64,000 nucleotides of DNA, from assembly GCA_032622095.1 (NCBI GenBank), contig CP136069.1:48398194-48462193 (forward strand), read 5' to 3'. This document shows, in pieces, positions 20,892 to 33,863 of the stretch. Position numbers and translations under genes: made by a program. Position 1 is the stretch's first letter; the number at the start of each line of letters is the position of its first letter. The notes beneath the pieces were generated by a model. It did no database searches, had not been told where the DNA came from, and saw only the letters and a list, made by a program, of their open reading frames with translations. Source of the stretch: Siphonodentalium dalli. Its lineage: Eukaryota > Mollusca > Scaphopoda > Gadilida > Siphonodentaliidae.

Positions 20892-22733
20892 AGAAACACT
20901 CATTTCATATCCTCTATATATTTATACATTTATCATATTATATATTATATATATATACGCATGATTGTGTAACAATTGTTTTTTGTGACCTATTGTAAAT
21001 ATTGTATATATGTTATATCATGTTTCGCCTTAATTGACGACTTTGCAATAAACAATCAAAGGAGGCAAGCGCCTGGTTTTCAACGACTTCGAATTCCATA
21101 TCAAATCACGTCGATAAGAAAATGTCCACTGGTTGTATTGTACGAATGAATTTGGTGACCCATGAACACAAATAACGACATAGAATGTTCTGCAAAGAAT
21201 CAACAATCATCTAGCCGATTCCGACTAGATACAACACACGTAAGAGGACAAACCATTAACACCCCAAAAGAAACGAGGAATAGACTATAAGCGACAAATG
21301 ATTGAACTAAATGATTATCGACAACTCGTGCAGGTACCCCCGGAAACAATAGCCGTCGGCAGATCGAGATGCTCCCGTAGTTGCACGTGGATGATATTGA
21401 ACCGCGGTGCACAAACCATTGTTAGTTTTAATTCCGTGTGTCATTTCGTTGCAAATGTTCCATCTTGTTGATTTGTCTGGTTACTTGTGCACTGAATATT
21501 AGCATATAGTACGGTTAGTTTCAATAGTCATACCCGAAGGAATTATGATGCCAATTGCCATGTTAAATGGTTTGGAAGTATCAAACAGTTTATATGTACT
21601 AGTACATTTTTTAGGCACGCGGTATAGGCGTGGTATCTCGGTGCTGTTGTCACTTTTGTAGCGGGAAAAGTAATTAAGAAATTTTGGTTATCGAGAAATA
21701 ACAAAAATGGCAAAGTCTGTCAGCAAATTGTTTTACGTATTCCGTGGATTGACACCTCACCTCAATATTACATTATAACGCGATAACTTGAACAAACGTC
21801 AACAAATTTCCATCATATTTGTAATATGGATCTCTCAACAGTATATCGATCAAGTTCGAAAACCAGGTTTGTCCGAATATCTTTACCTGCGTTGCGGCCT
21901 TTTAGTTCGTCGGTTTTAGCAATTCTAGGACTCTTAGCGCGATAACACGAACACACAAATTTCATTCATATTTGGTATTTGGATATTTTACATCTCGAAA
22001 GAGTTCGAACACCAGATTTGTCCGATCCTTTTACCTGAGTTTGTCCATGTGTACCAATTTTAAGACCGTAAGCGCAACAAATGTCAACCGTTTCCATTCA
22101 AGTTATACGAATTATCAGATAACATCAGATGCGATTATTCTAATTTATCAGATAATTGACCCCCAAACGCGGGCTCAAATTGTATATGTTTAGTAAGACA
22201 CCCGTGTCTTGTGATATCGATCAATGTTATTATTATGTTAATTATAATATAATTATGATATTCCATTTGAATAATTTCGTGTTGATTGTGAGATAAAGAT
22301 GGGTGATATGTGTGGTCGAACAATTGTCTCAACATGAACAAATGCATTTAAAATGCAACTATTTTGTCTTGAATGTGTTTTTACTTACTTTTTGGTTGTG
22401 ATAAGCAAATCAATAGTATTGTTTTAATCCCAGCCGTTCCGATATCGTTTTTCCTTGCTAAAATGTGAGTAAAAGTAAAAAAAAAAGTATTTCAAATTCG
22501 TCGCAATTCTATACGCATTGTATTAATCTCGTCCGCTAAATTCGATTAATACATTTCGTATATAATATCCACTCGTTAGAGAACCCCATTCTATGAACTT
22601 GTTCCAAGTTATACAGTAACTTTTCGGTCATCTGTGTATTAATAATACATGCAACTTTTGTTTTCTGTTGACTGAAGTTTCACTTCCATTTCTTCTACAT
22701 CACACAATTCGTTCAGGGGAAAGTTAATCCCAT
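20892..22733. other. Non-coding; degenerate 'gcgataac..gaac' modules
   Basis: No gene is recognised. Two related modules at about 21778-21890 and 21935-22030 share 'cgataac', 'aatttc', 'atttggtat', 'ttcgaaaaccag' and 'tttgtccg', and a third relative lies at about 23280-23390. They look like units of an old internally repeated element. Confidence 0.45.
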
Positions 22734-23010
22734 CCTGGAATTTCGAAGAGACCGGGTAACGTTGTCCCTGCAGATTCATTAATTAATCGAAGCTTCTTGT
22801 TCTGATCAACCTTCTCAGCGAGGTCCATCATCAAACTTGATGACTGTGGTGTGGGCCACTGATCGAGATGAATACCTAAGGGCACTCCGCAAGATCACTG
22901 TTCCTGGAGATTTCCTTCCGTCGCAGCCTCCAGGATCAACCTTAACACAGGCACCTTCCTCCCCGTGCGCCTAAGGCCAGGATTCCCACAGCACGGACAC
23001 CCTACAGATA
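22734..23010 (-). pseudogene. Coding-like remnant with a CPxCG motif, unidentified
   Basis: GC-richer than its surroundings, with unusually protein-like frames on the minus strand. From an acceptor-like 'tatctgtag' near 23005, the frame reads GCPCCGNPGLRRTGRKVPV and LILEAATEGNLQEQ, then a TGA, then continues in the same frame to DLAEKVDQNKKLRLINESAG and LPGLFEIPGWD before a TAA at 22734. A second minus-strand frame reads SRSVAHTTVIKFDDGPR. I do not recognise a family. It may be a decayed exon or retroelement piece. Confidence 0.3.
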
Positions 23011-25951
23011 CAGATCATTATAAGTATGTGTCACCCAACAGTTGGAAGGAATGAAATAAGTAAAATTTTTCCCAATTGTGCGGCTCAAACTACAGGCTGT
23101 TTTTCTATGATATATGTGTCTGTTTGGGCTTCTAGGTGTTTGTATTGAGTTGCAATTTGAGAAGTCAACATGCGTATTATGCAATACCTGGCAGCGATTT
23201 TATACTGAACTATATATTATAATAGTCTTCTGCGTTTTAGTACAAATACAGTCCTTGGTGTGTCTATCTGTAGAAATTGATTGACCGTTGGCGCAAAAAC
23301 TTGAACAATTGTCAACCGATTACATTCATAATTGATGTGGATCTTTCACAACCATATCAGGATCTAGTTCAAACACGAGCTTTGTTTGATTTAATTTACT
23401 GGAATCAGCATGTCCGTCCGTGCTCCCAAGAGGACGCTTACAGGATACTTTTTATGCCCAATTGATCATTGTTGGGTTTTTTCGCTTGTCCGGTATACCC
23501 AACAGTAAGAATGTCTGTGGGGTGTCTAGCACCAATTTTGGGTGTTTAAAAGTAGGTACTCAACAAGCAATTGGACTGCAAATTGTCCTTAAAAACGTCC
23601 AACTCATAATTTTCAAGCCTGATAGTAACAATAGCCGTGAGCGCCTTCGCTTTATCTCGGCTACTTCCGGTTGATTCCGTTTTTATGATTATTCACTGCG
23701 CATGCGCAAACGTCGGCATCAACATTATTGACTCGGACACTGCTGTGAGCGGATCAAGCCATTCAAGGGAACGGTAGGTATAATTAAATTGTTTGTATAC
23801 ATTTAACTTCAACATTTGTTTATACAAATATAACACATGCATATGTTAAATTCCTTCAGAACCAACACACTTGTATTAATCTCTACAACTAAATCAAACT
23901 ATTTCGACAAGGTCAGAACATCTCGTGGCCGGTCTCGGCAAACCCCCCCCCCCCCCCCCGCTGTGGAGTGGATTCTTGAGACTGAATGCAGGGTTCTGGA
24001 AACTATTGTGTTAAGACATCCGTAGACATGTAAGTTTCCTAGTTGTCTTTGTCGAATTGAACGTAAGTGTTGCTTTCCTCCACGATGTCTCATATCTCAC
24101 ATTAGTTTAAAATAAACCGATCCTATGCTGTGTTTAAGAATCTGTGGTTCAAATTATTGATGAAATTCGTACCGGGGACAGGGGATTTTTTGCCTGAAAA
24201 GCTTAATGGGGTACTGTACGCCAAATGTTGTTGTTGATTTCTATTGTATCCGAGACGGAGAATAAGATAACAATTTTTTCATTATTTGAAAGTCTGTTGA
24301 GTACGAAGTAGTGTTACGGATGACAAATTTACCGGAATGCAAAAATACAAATTGTTGTTGTCGAGTAATTTTTGTACAGTTTTCAACCAAATGAATCAAA
24401 TAAAAGTTATATTATAGGCATACTAATCCCATATAATCATTTAAGTTATTGTATCGTCGCTAGTCAGTGAGTGGCTTGAGTGTTCTCCTCGTATCATAAT
24501 ATTTTAAGCGATCGTGTGTGCGATCGGTTTAACAATCCAGTATCCCTCAATTACTTTGTTTGATTACGGAAATTCGTAATTTAATTGACGCCATTTTATG
24601 GCTCCAATCATAAATTGAATTTATATCAAATTATTAACTTTTAAATTATTAAATTTTAAGATAGCCTATTAACCTGAGCGTTTACAGAATACATCTTCGA
24701 CTCAAATTACTTATGTTTCTATATATTATCGATATTAGATCGTTGTTGTCACCGGAAATGTAATGAAAATGGCGTACAGTACCCCTTTAAAATACAACAA
24801 AAAAATTCGTAAGGAATATTTTCTAGTCAAAATTCATTTAAGACATTTTAAGTGCCGTTTTGAGATCGTCACTGAGATAAAGTTTAAGTTACTTTCGATA
24901 TGGAAAATAACAAATGGCCGACATTATAACTTAAATAGAGCAGCATATCAAAGATTTCAAATCTGTATTAATCTCACTAAAATAACAACCATCGAAGTTG
25001 ATCTTTATTTATTTTTAACTAATCTCCCATGTAAAACCATCCTTAATTACCCGAAACGTCGATCGATAAAAGCGACTCAAATCCATTCCGTTTCATCAGT
25101 CACCCAAGTGTTCCTCCCCTTCTTCAAATTATCTGTCATGCGCATATCATGTAAATGGCGCCCAAAGATCTCTTCAGTTTCATGGAGTAACAGTACACAA
25201 CGAAGAGAACGATTTAAAGCTTGAAAGGTATCAATAAACAGAAATACTAATGCCGGCAAATTGTTCTTTTAACGCGGACAAGATGAATTTTACTGCCGGA
25301 TAAACCTTGTAATTTGTCATTTTGTGGAATCCGAAATCAGTTATCATTTAATCATATATACTCATTACTCGATTCATAGGCTGTTTAGCCATGCGACGTA
25401 ATTTGTTATCTTTCGTGCAATTTGAGCATTTTGCGCATAACTTAAAAATTGAATATGTTGTTTTAGTTCAGATATTAGTTGATAACTCTTCAAAATTTCA
25501 GCTCAATTGAGTAAGTATTGGCAGAGTTTTTAACAGTCGAATTATGTTGTCGGCAATGACCCCATTATCTTTAGCGCGGCACGTGTTTTTAATGTTATTG
25601 CTTATACCCCTCTGGGGAGAAATGGTTTTCGTGTGACATGACTCAATTTCTCGGCATTTTTGAAGTTTTTATATGCCGTTTTTCGGGGAAAGTTTTACCT
25701 AATTCAAAAAGAATACGGTACCTCGAAATTAGACAATATTAGACCCGCTCTATCGCGGTTTTATATGATTTCGTTGTGAACTGTAACCCGCAAATTGCTT
25801 CAGAGGTTACATACACATACATCCAAGTTCACATAAGATGCAATGTAAATAATAAAGCCTAATTAAAGGCGATGTCGCAAGAATTGTTCATAACGACTTA
25901 ACGTCGCCGTGGTTTTACGCAAAGCCAACAAAACATTACTTATGGCAAAAA
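23011..25951. other. Non-coding region
   Basis: Holds one more 'gcgcaaaaacttgaacaa' module (23280-23470), an 18-base run of C at 23941-23958, and AT-rich sequence. The 153-codon frame at 24763-25224 is Lys/Ile/Asn-rich, as expected of AT-rich DNA, and is not convincing. No gene is recognised. Confidence 0.4.
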
Positions 25952-25953
25952 TA

Positions 25954-26739
25954 GAATTCTTCGGCCGCTAAGATCCCCCGATGATTCCCGAACATCACTC
26001 GGTGCTAAGATCCCCCGAAGATTCCCGAACATCACTACCGAACCTGCGACGGAGATTCTTGGCACAAACACACTGTGATCCACTGTGCATGTAACACGTT
26101 ATAACACGTTATCTACCATTCGTGTGACAGAATCCACCATACCGATTTCATTTTAAAAGTGTTTTTAAAGCCAAAATCGTTGGATTTGTATCTATATTTG
26201 CAAAATTCTCCTAACCTGCAATGGCACGCGCATAATTATGTCTAACGAAATTTAAATTCAATGTGTTTTTTATATAACTAAATACTCAACATATATATAT
26301 ATATATATTAGGTACTTTCTGATATGTTTTACCATATTATCTACTATGGCAGGCAATCAAATAATGATACAAAGTAGGAAATATTTTGTTATAGTGCGCA
26401 TGAATATACGTTGGAATGTTTGCACGCGATTCCATGTGACGTCACAGTTCATTCATAAATGTTGTTTTGAAGCGCTCACATTGCGAATTTCAATTTCAGT
26501 CACTATCACTACCAGTCTCTTACTGCAATTCGTCTCCGTTTTCTCTATGTTGGTTGATCGGATTGAGGATTATAGTTATTAATGTATTGTACTGTGCAAT
26601 CTCATTTGATGTGAAACACGTGTCGAGGAAATGTTAAAACAATTTCAAAACTGCAGCGGCAATTTTTGTTGTTGTGTATTTCCGAAACATACCGAATGGC
26701 CTCGGGAATAATCGGGGGATCTTAGCGCCCGAAGAATTC
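25954..26739. mobile_element. TA-flanked MITE (mariner/Tc1-like) with ~37-bp TIRs
   Basis: The left end begins GAATTCTTCGGCCGCTAAGA and continues through 'tcccccgatgattcccga'. The right end is its inverted copy with two mismatches, ending at 26739. TA dinucleotides flank both ends (25952-25953 and 26740-26741). The terminal motif 'gctaagatcccccga' is repeated once more inside the left end at about 26013. No transposase frame is present. A TA duplication suggests mobilisation by a Tc1/mariner-type transposase. Confidence 0.7.
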
Positions 26740-26878
26740 TACTCTTGCTTACTTATGTATTTACCAATAAATTTAATTGTTTCTTGTCCACGACATACCC
26801 TAAAATTGTTATTGGAATTTCCATTTTTTTTAACAATTTGGCCAACATTAGCTGAAATAGTAGACAAACGACACCACC

Positions 26879-27022
26879 ATGTCAACTAAAATCATAGATG
26901 AAATTGAAGCAACTAAAGGTCCTACTACCATTCGTGCTAAAACCACTCTCAATTGTGACATGCTTCGGTTGAAAAGTGCTCAATTGTTGCACAGTTCTTC
27001 TAAACACTATTATATTATATAA
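26879..27022 (+). CDS. Hypothetical 47-codon open frame with strong start context
   Basis: The ATG sits in CACCACCATGT, a good eukaryotic start context, and the frame begins MSTKIIDEIEATKGPTTIRA. No family is recognised. The end runs into TA-rich sequence. It could be chance, or the end of an exon whose donor I cannot place. Confidence 0.15.
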   Translation: MSTKIIDEIEATKGPTTIRAKTTLNCDMLRLKSAQLLHSSSKHYYII

Positions 27023-27659
27023 ATATATATAGTTAAGCAACGTGTCGCCATTTTTAATTTCATATATTTTAGATTAAAAATAAATAAATAATCAAAAGTC
27101 ATATTCATTTAACATGCACATACCTGGGATGTGTGTAATTATCCGATTAAGATTCTGTTGTCGAAAAACATTGCTGCATGTTATCTAAAGCATATTAAAA
27201 ATATGTCCATGTCCGAACGCCTCTACAAAGCTCAGTGAATATTCCCATGATTCAGTGTTACATGATTAAAAATGGCAATCACATATCCACTTTTGTTCTT
27301 AATCTCCCAGTTTAAAAACGATCATAGAGTATAGAATAGACTATATCGACGTACGAGAACTGATATATAGGTAATTGTTTATCTTTATTGACTAGAGTTT
27401 GAAGAACTGTGCTTGTTGTACCCAAACTGTATACACCCAATCTTTGATAGGGAATGGTGAATATTTGGTATAGCTATGGTAAATATCTGCTATCCTCAGA
27501 AATATGACCTCTATATATAGGACAATATAACACAGCAACACACATTGGACCTATCTTGCAAGCAATGGCCGATACAAAATATTATATATTACATGTAGTA
27601 TAGATACTACTATATATATTAGTATAGATACTAATATATAGTACACTAAATAACTAATG
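27023..27659. other. AT-rich non-coding sequence
   Basis: No gene or clear repeat apart from short 'tagtatagatacta' palindromic words near 27595-27640. Confidence 0.4.
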
Positions 27660-28725
27660 TAAAATATATTCCATGTTCAGAGATTGAAAATAATATATGT
27701 CCTTACACTATTTGGTTGGATAAGCAGTCCGTAATAATCTTGGGCAAATAAAATATACTCCATGTTCGGAGATTGGAGAAAAAGATGTACTTACACCAGT
27801 TGGGTACACAGTCCGTAATAATATTGGGTAGATTGTCCATCGCATTGATGAGTACATGTAGTTCGTTGCAACAAATAAAATATATTCCATGTTCGGAGAT
27901 TGAAAAATAATTGTCCCTACACTAGTGTGTACTCAGCCCGTAATAATCATGGGTATATTGTCCATCACATTGATAAGTAGTTCGTTGCAACAAATAAAAT
28001 ATATTCCATGTTCGGAGTTTGGAGAAAAAGATGTCCTTACACTAGTTGGGTACACAGTCCGTAATAATATTGGGTAGATTGTCCATCACATTGATGAGTA
28101 GTTGGTTGCAACAATTAATATATATTCCATGTTCGGAGATTGGGAGAAAAGAATGTCCTTACACTAGTTGGGTATTCAGTCCGTGACAATCTTGGGTAGA
28201 TTGTCCATTGCATTGACGAGTAGTCCATTGCAACAATAAAAAATATTTTCCATGTTCAGAGATTGAAAACAATATATGTCTTACACTAGTTGGGTACGCA
28301 GTCCGTAATAATCTTGGGTATATTGTCCATCACATTGATGAGTAGTTCGTTGCAACAAATAAAATATAATTCCATGTTCGGAGATATTGAACACAAAATC
28401 TACTTACACTAGTTGGGTACTCAGTCCGTAATAATCTTGGGTAGATTGTCCATCACATTGATGAGTAGTTCGTTGCAACGAATAAAATATATTCCATGTT
28501 CGGAGATTGGAGAAAAAATGTCTTTACACTAGTTGGGTACGCAGTCCGTAATAATATTGGGTAGATTGTCCATCACATTGATGAGTAGTTCGTTGCAACA
28601 ATTAAAATATATTCCATGTTCGGAGATTGGGAGAGAAAAATGGCCTTACACTAGTTGGGTATGCAATCCGTGACAATCTTGGGTAGATTGTCCATCGCAT
28701 TGATGAGTAGTTCATTAAAACAATT
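27660..28725. repeat. ~120-bp satellite array, about nine units
   Basis: Units start at 'attccatgttcggagattg' at about 27667, 27757, 27882, 28001, 28122, 28246, 28369, 28490 and 28610. Each contains 'ttacactagttgggta', 'cagtccgtaataat' and 'gattgtccatcacattga'. Units differ by substitutions and small indels, and the first spacing is short. The array ends in 'ctcaatcggtcgagccgttt', a phrase found at the ends of many invertebrate interspersed repeats, so it may be the core of a larger mobile element. Confidence 0.9.
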
Positions 28726-31700
28726 GGAATATTTTCCACTTCCCGTGGATTTTTACCTTAGATAGCAAGTATGGGCTCAATCGGTCGAGCCGTTTTCGAG
28801 TCTATAAAGGACATATGGATATATATATACGGAAGTCTCAAAGTATATAGTAGATTATGTACCATGTAATCAGAGATAAAATCAGACCAAAAAAGAATCA
28901 CTCAGAACACATATTTGTATTTTTTAACTACCATCATCGTACCATATCATTGATTTATGCAATGTTATTTTCTCTTATTATATGACAGCTGTCAATTTTC
29001 ACTTGAAATCCACACAAATGGATCTGTTATTGTCTCAGTCAAGCCTGCAGAGCATGATTAAACCAATGATAATGAAATACATTTTTTTATTCCGAACAGT
29101 ATCTAAAAAAATATTCCGTGATTCTGTTACTAATGTTTGTGTCACTCCTGTTACCAAGACAAATAATAGCCACTGCATCCATAATTATCTGGTCTAAAAT
29201 GAACTTTTGATTGTCTAATTCTGGTCAGCACACATATATTTTAGAAAAAGTCAGAATAGTCATTGTTTCAGTTTGTGTATTGAAGGTATGGGGGAAATTT
29301 TCAGAAAAATACAATGAGTAGATTTATTGTATGTCACTCCTGTTACCTCAATAATAGTTAACATCTAAATTGGAAAAGCATACAAATGACATTATTATTT
29401 CACTATAGTCAGTTGAAGATAATTGGAAGGTTTAGAACAAAAATCCTTAAACTTGTTTGAGATTCGAAAAAAATCCCTTCATTTGTCACTCCTGTTACCG
29501 TCATTCCTGTTACTCCACATACTAGTAACAGGAGTGACCTCACTGTACCGAAATTATCACTCTGTTTGTAATTTTGGATTGCACTGAGATCACACACACA
29601 ATGGAAAACAAGGCATAAAATACAAAGTTATGAATGGGGGATATATAAAAGTCTTCGAAAATCTCTTTCTACTAATTCCCTAAAATTCACGTATGACCCA
29701 GAATCATTCATTCAATACACGCTGAAGATTTTTCAAGGTCAAACGGTCCAAGGAATTCACTTTTAATAGGATATGAAAAACTTCTGATTTGTCTGTTTTT
29801 AATTAAAAGAAAATTGAGCACATTGATGAGAATGGGATCAGGAGAAACGTCCCCAATGTTGATTGTCGACAAATTTCTTCAGGTTTAAAAAAAAACTAAT
29901 GGAATTTCAACTGTGTGGGTATATGGTCTATCAATGTTATGATAGTCCTGGTAAGTAGGGATGTGTTTTTTTATGGGAAATTTTATGGGGTGGGCCCTTT
30001 TTCATCTTTCCCTTGGGAGTTATGTTAGATAAGATCTGCGATTTTTAACGTGACCGAGCTAACCTTTTGTACAACTTCTTGCAAGTAAAGGTCGAAAAGT
30101 TGGTGTTCATACTGATGAAGATCTTATTTACATGTTTCTCTTTTTCTTCTTTGATGATCTGTTATAAAATATAAATTTTGACTTTTGGATTTCATTCATT
30201 GAGATATTTTGGTGCGTACGTTCAAAACTATTTTCCAAATTTGTAAAACCGCTCCAGGCCACTGCTCTCCATCCTAAAATTATGACAAGTGAACGAGGAA
30301 TCAAGTATCTGCACACAATTGGGTCATGTTCCCTTATTTTTTTACCCCCTATTTTCATATGCTTTGCAGATTCCATCTTCTTTCACTTGTTATCCATACA
30401 TTTGGTACAAACTTCACTTTGTGATTAAATGTATATGACTAATTAATTTCAGACCGTTTTTCTTTCAGCTTATCCTAATTTGACTTATCAAAAAGCCTTC
30501 GGGCCGTCAGCCAGCATTTCATTTTGATATTTTACTGTCATCCCGGGATGCTAGGTGTGATTTTCTTCGCTAACCCTACATGGTGTGTTACCTGGTCAGA
30601 CACCCACTTACCTATTATTGGTTACCCATAAAACGATAATCTATCTTGCGGAACACAGACATAAAGTCTTGATACCATCGAGGATACATCACCCAAAATC
30701 CCCATTTGAATTTGAGCAGACCCATATAATTGCAACTCCATCAATTCCAATGTTCTTATCCAGTTGCAACAACAACATTTCATGAGCAAACTCTACATCC
30801 CGCATCTTTCATCTTATCGTCACCAAACTTCATACGGATATTCTGTGTGACGATAGAAAGGTGCAAGGGGAATAATCCAATTGTCTATACTATACTCCCA
30901 AGTTTCTCTTCAACATATACTCAACAACATATGTGGTATACAGTGGTCACATCGCCACACGGTAACTTATCTTAATCATACGTCGCATTTGTTACATTAG
31001 CAAAGTTTATCATCCGCGCTGACACATACATGTATGCGAACAATACTGGAAACTTGGACTATTTAATATGAATCAAATTATCGAAAGTCACAAGAACATA
31101 ACGGAGAACATATTTTTTTTTACTCATTGATTTGCTAAATTGAGCAACGGTTTCTAAATTGTTTTTTGTCGAAATACATTTTAATGTTTCAGCACTATAT
31201 ATGGCCATATTATTTGACCGATCACTATGATTTCTCCAACTGTATTGACCCATTCACTGTAATTGTTAGTCGCCTGAATCCGAATAATATCCATTCAGGC
31301 AAGGACAAGAATCGGGAAAGTGGTCTCGTTGCTACGCCAACACGACAGCGACCATTCCGAGGTACGGTCTCAATTATATGCAGCCATCTCATCTCTCAAC
31401 TTTGCGGACAGAGACTTCTCTATATATGCCTGATATGGTAGATATAAAGAATTGCTGTGAGAAAGATTTAAATCATTTGGAAAACGGCTGTGACCCCGGA
31501 CATTATTTTTCAGAGCATATTAATTCGGTATATCACTATTTGGTGTATTTGTCAGCATATCTTATACCTCATTCCCAATTATGTAAACAACATTTGGAAG
31601 CTCGAATGAGCCATCTTCGTTCAAATAGTAAAAACAAAAGCAATGAAACAGCGGTCGACATTCTGGCATTCCATGAAATGCTGTACATGAATGTGATTCT

Positions 31701-33700
31701 TCACAACTAAGACAATAAGGGTGCATATAGTTGCAATCTGACTATGGCTTTTGGCTGAGGGTGTTCTACGCTCTGTGGTATTAGTATCTTGATGACCAGA
31801 GTATGATAACTTAAAGTGATGTGAAACACTTCAGTCAGGTTTTCAGAACGGTACAACAAAGACTCATGCAAAAATGAGTTAATTTAATAAATTTGATATC
31901 AAAATAGGCAAAACACTGTCATTTTTATAAACGAATTACATGCAGTGACTAGTGTTGGTGGAATCATTGCCGTCATATTAATGTCCAATAAATCGTCCCG
32001 AATAAAGTAGAACATATGTACCTTAATGCGTAGTTCAAATAGAGTGTCCTCTGAAATGGCACATTCGATGTGGTTGGAATTGTCGATAATCTTGCAATGT
32101 AGTTGATTCCTACATTCTCTCATCGAGAATAGTGTCTGGCTACTAACTGATCGGTTAAGGGAGACCACACTATGTCTTTAAATTGCAAAGTTTGCTGAAG
32201 ATTTATCCATCACCACTCTTAGTATCAACTGCATGTACATCGCCTTAAGACTAAGAGAACAACATATCCTCGCGCCGTAAATACGTACATAATCGACATA
32301 TGGAGTGTGCAAATTTGATTTGAAATTTTGATTTGATTCTGACATACGCAGATAATGGACTGATATCGGTTATTCCGTTTTATGGCGCAGGCCAATAAAA
32401 ACACTTGATAAGTGGTGAGTTGGTTTATTTGTGTCATTGTCCGCGCATAATGCACCTATAATGACGTCATAATGAACCGATAACATGACTAAAACGCTCT
32501 CATGTTCAGTTCATTGTTGACTCAAAATGCGGCGATTCTAAGCAGATTATCGACCTAAAACAAATTATATTGTAAACAAATAATATGCGGATTTTCTGAG
32601 AACAAACTTAACAGTATTATTCTTAGGTTTATATATTAGTTTTCTTCAAATTAAAATGTTATTTCCATATAGATCTATCGCGTACGTAAGTAAATAAGTA
32701 TAAACATGTATATGTCAAGAATATGCCCTAACTTTATAAATATTTAACTGTATAAGGTACACTCTCGTATCCCACGCGGAGGAAATCTGAGATGACCAGA
32801 TACTTTAACTATTCTTATCCTTGTTGTCATGACGAGTTATGCATCTATCTAGTTACGCGTGTTACTTTGTTTTAAATATATATGTCCATCCACAAACATG
32901 TACATATGTTGAATATATAAATTAATGACGCTCCCACGAGGAGGCAATACACCATATCTCGGGTGTGTGAAATTGATAAGTTAGTACTCCGGAGCTATGT
33001 CAACGTGGGGAATGTAGCATTCTACTAACATCGCCGACAATTTCTAAGAAATCGACCGTACCACTCCATAGAAACACAGTCTGAACTACGCTGAATTATA
33101 AATATTCACATATCGACTCGGGACGCATCTATTGACGATAAACTATATAATTACTATCACAAATGATTTCTTCATCGAGATGCATTGCATTTTAGTAATA
33201 TATAAGAATGACGGTGTGTGTGGTCAATTTGGATTAATAATTAATTACTTGGAACAAGATTATTCTCAATTTCTATTTGATCAGAGTGTTTCACATCACA
33301 GTAATTGGGATTGGATATTTTGTTTCCAATACAGTAGCGTTTAATACAATATTCAAAGGCAAGTGGCGTGCATCGGGCGTTTCAATATCAAAGGCCCACC
33401 ACTTTGAAAATAGATTGCAGCGCCTGCATTCAGGAATGTCCTCACCACGGATTGCCTCATTTGATCTTTTTTCTTCAGAAAATTATGAGGTTAATCATAT
33501 ACGAAGGGCCGATTTACGACATCCATTAAACGTGTGTGTTTTGCGGTCAGTTCCCTTGTCCGTTCACAAGGTCACAGGCATGTGTTACTTTCTCCAAAAC
33601 AGTTGATATATTGCGTAGTGATGAGATGAATGCATGGTCCGCTGCAATTAAAGAGGTTAGTTGAGGTCATTCCACAAATTGAGACACCTTTCGTCATAAA
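28726..33700. other. Intergenic region upstream of gene copy B
   Basis: AT-rich sequence without a convincing gene. Contents seen: repeated GTCACTCCTGTTAC sites (29141-29538), and a segment at 32836-32920 repeated in intron 1 of the downstream gene (36050-36126). Open frames at 31166-31441 and 31378-31710 (91 and 110 codons) show no recognisable motif and overlap each other. Confidence 0.4.
29141..29538. repeat. Four spaced GTCACTCCTGTTAC sites
   Basis: Exact 14-mers at 29141-29154, 29333-29346 and 29485-29498, plus the inverted copy GTAACAGGAGTGAC at 29525-29538. The last two form a hairpin with a 26-base loop. Confidence 0.85.
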
Positions 33701-33761
33701 GAAGATGTTGACAAAACTCCTGATTTTGAAGGTCGTGTCCTTCACTTGACGGGAATGAGAA

Positions 33762-33769
33762 TATATAAA
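33762..33769 (+). promoter_or_regulatory. TATA box of gene copy B
   Basis: TATATAAA lies 75 bp before the ATG at 33837. Transcription would be expected to start about 30 bp downstream, near 33792, giving a 5' UTR of about 45 nt. The site fits the gene's position and short leader but has no experimental support here. Confidence 0.55.
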
Positions 33770-33836
33770 CTCAGTAATCACAGTAAAACTCCACACCAGC
33801 AGCCAACACGACGTGAACGAGTGCCTCTAAAACAAA

Positions 33837-33863
33837 ATGCAATCTGTATTTTTATTCTTACTG
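33837..33863 (+). CDS. Exon 1: start of signal peptide
   Basis: ATG at 33837 in the context aaaATGC, then eight codons ending in Leu, followed by GTAAGTG. An intron inside the signal-peptide hydrophobic core is common in small secreted animal proteins. Confidence 0.75.

Noticed and set aside
24763-25224. 153-codon plus-strand frame
   Set aside because: Lys/Ile/Asn-rich composition expected of AT-rich DNA, no motif, no splice or promoter context.
27660-28725. CRISPR-like array
   Set aside because: Units are head-to-tail satellite repeats with no unique spacers, in a eukaryotic genome.
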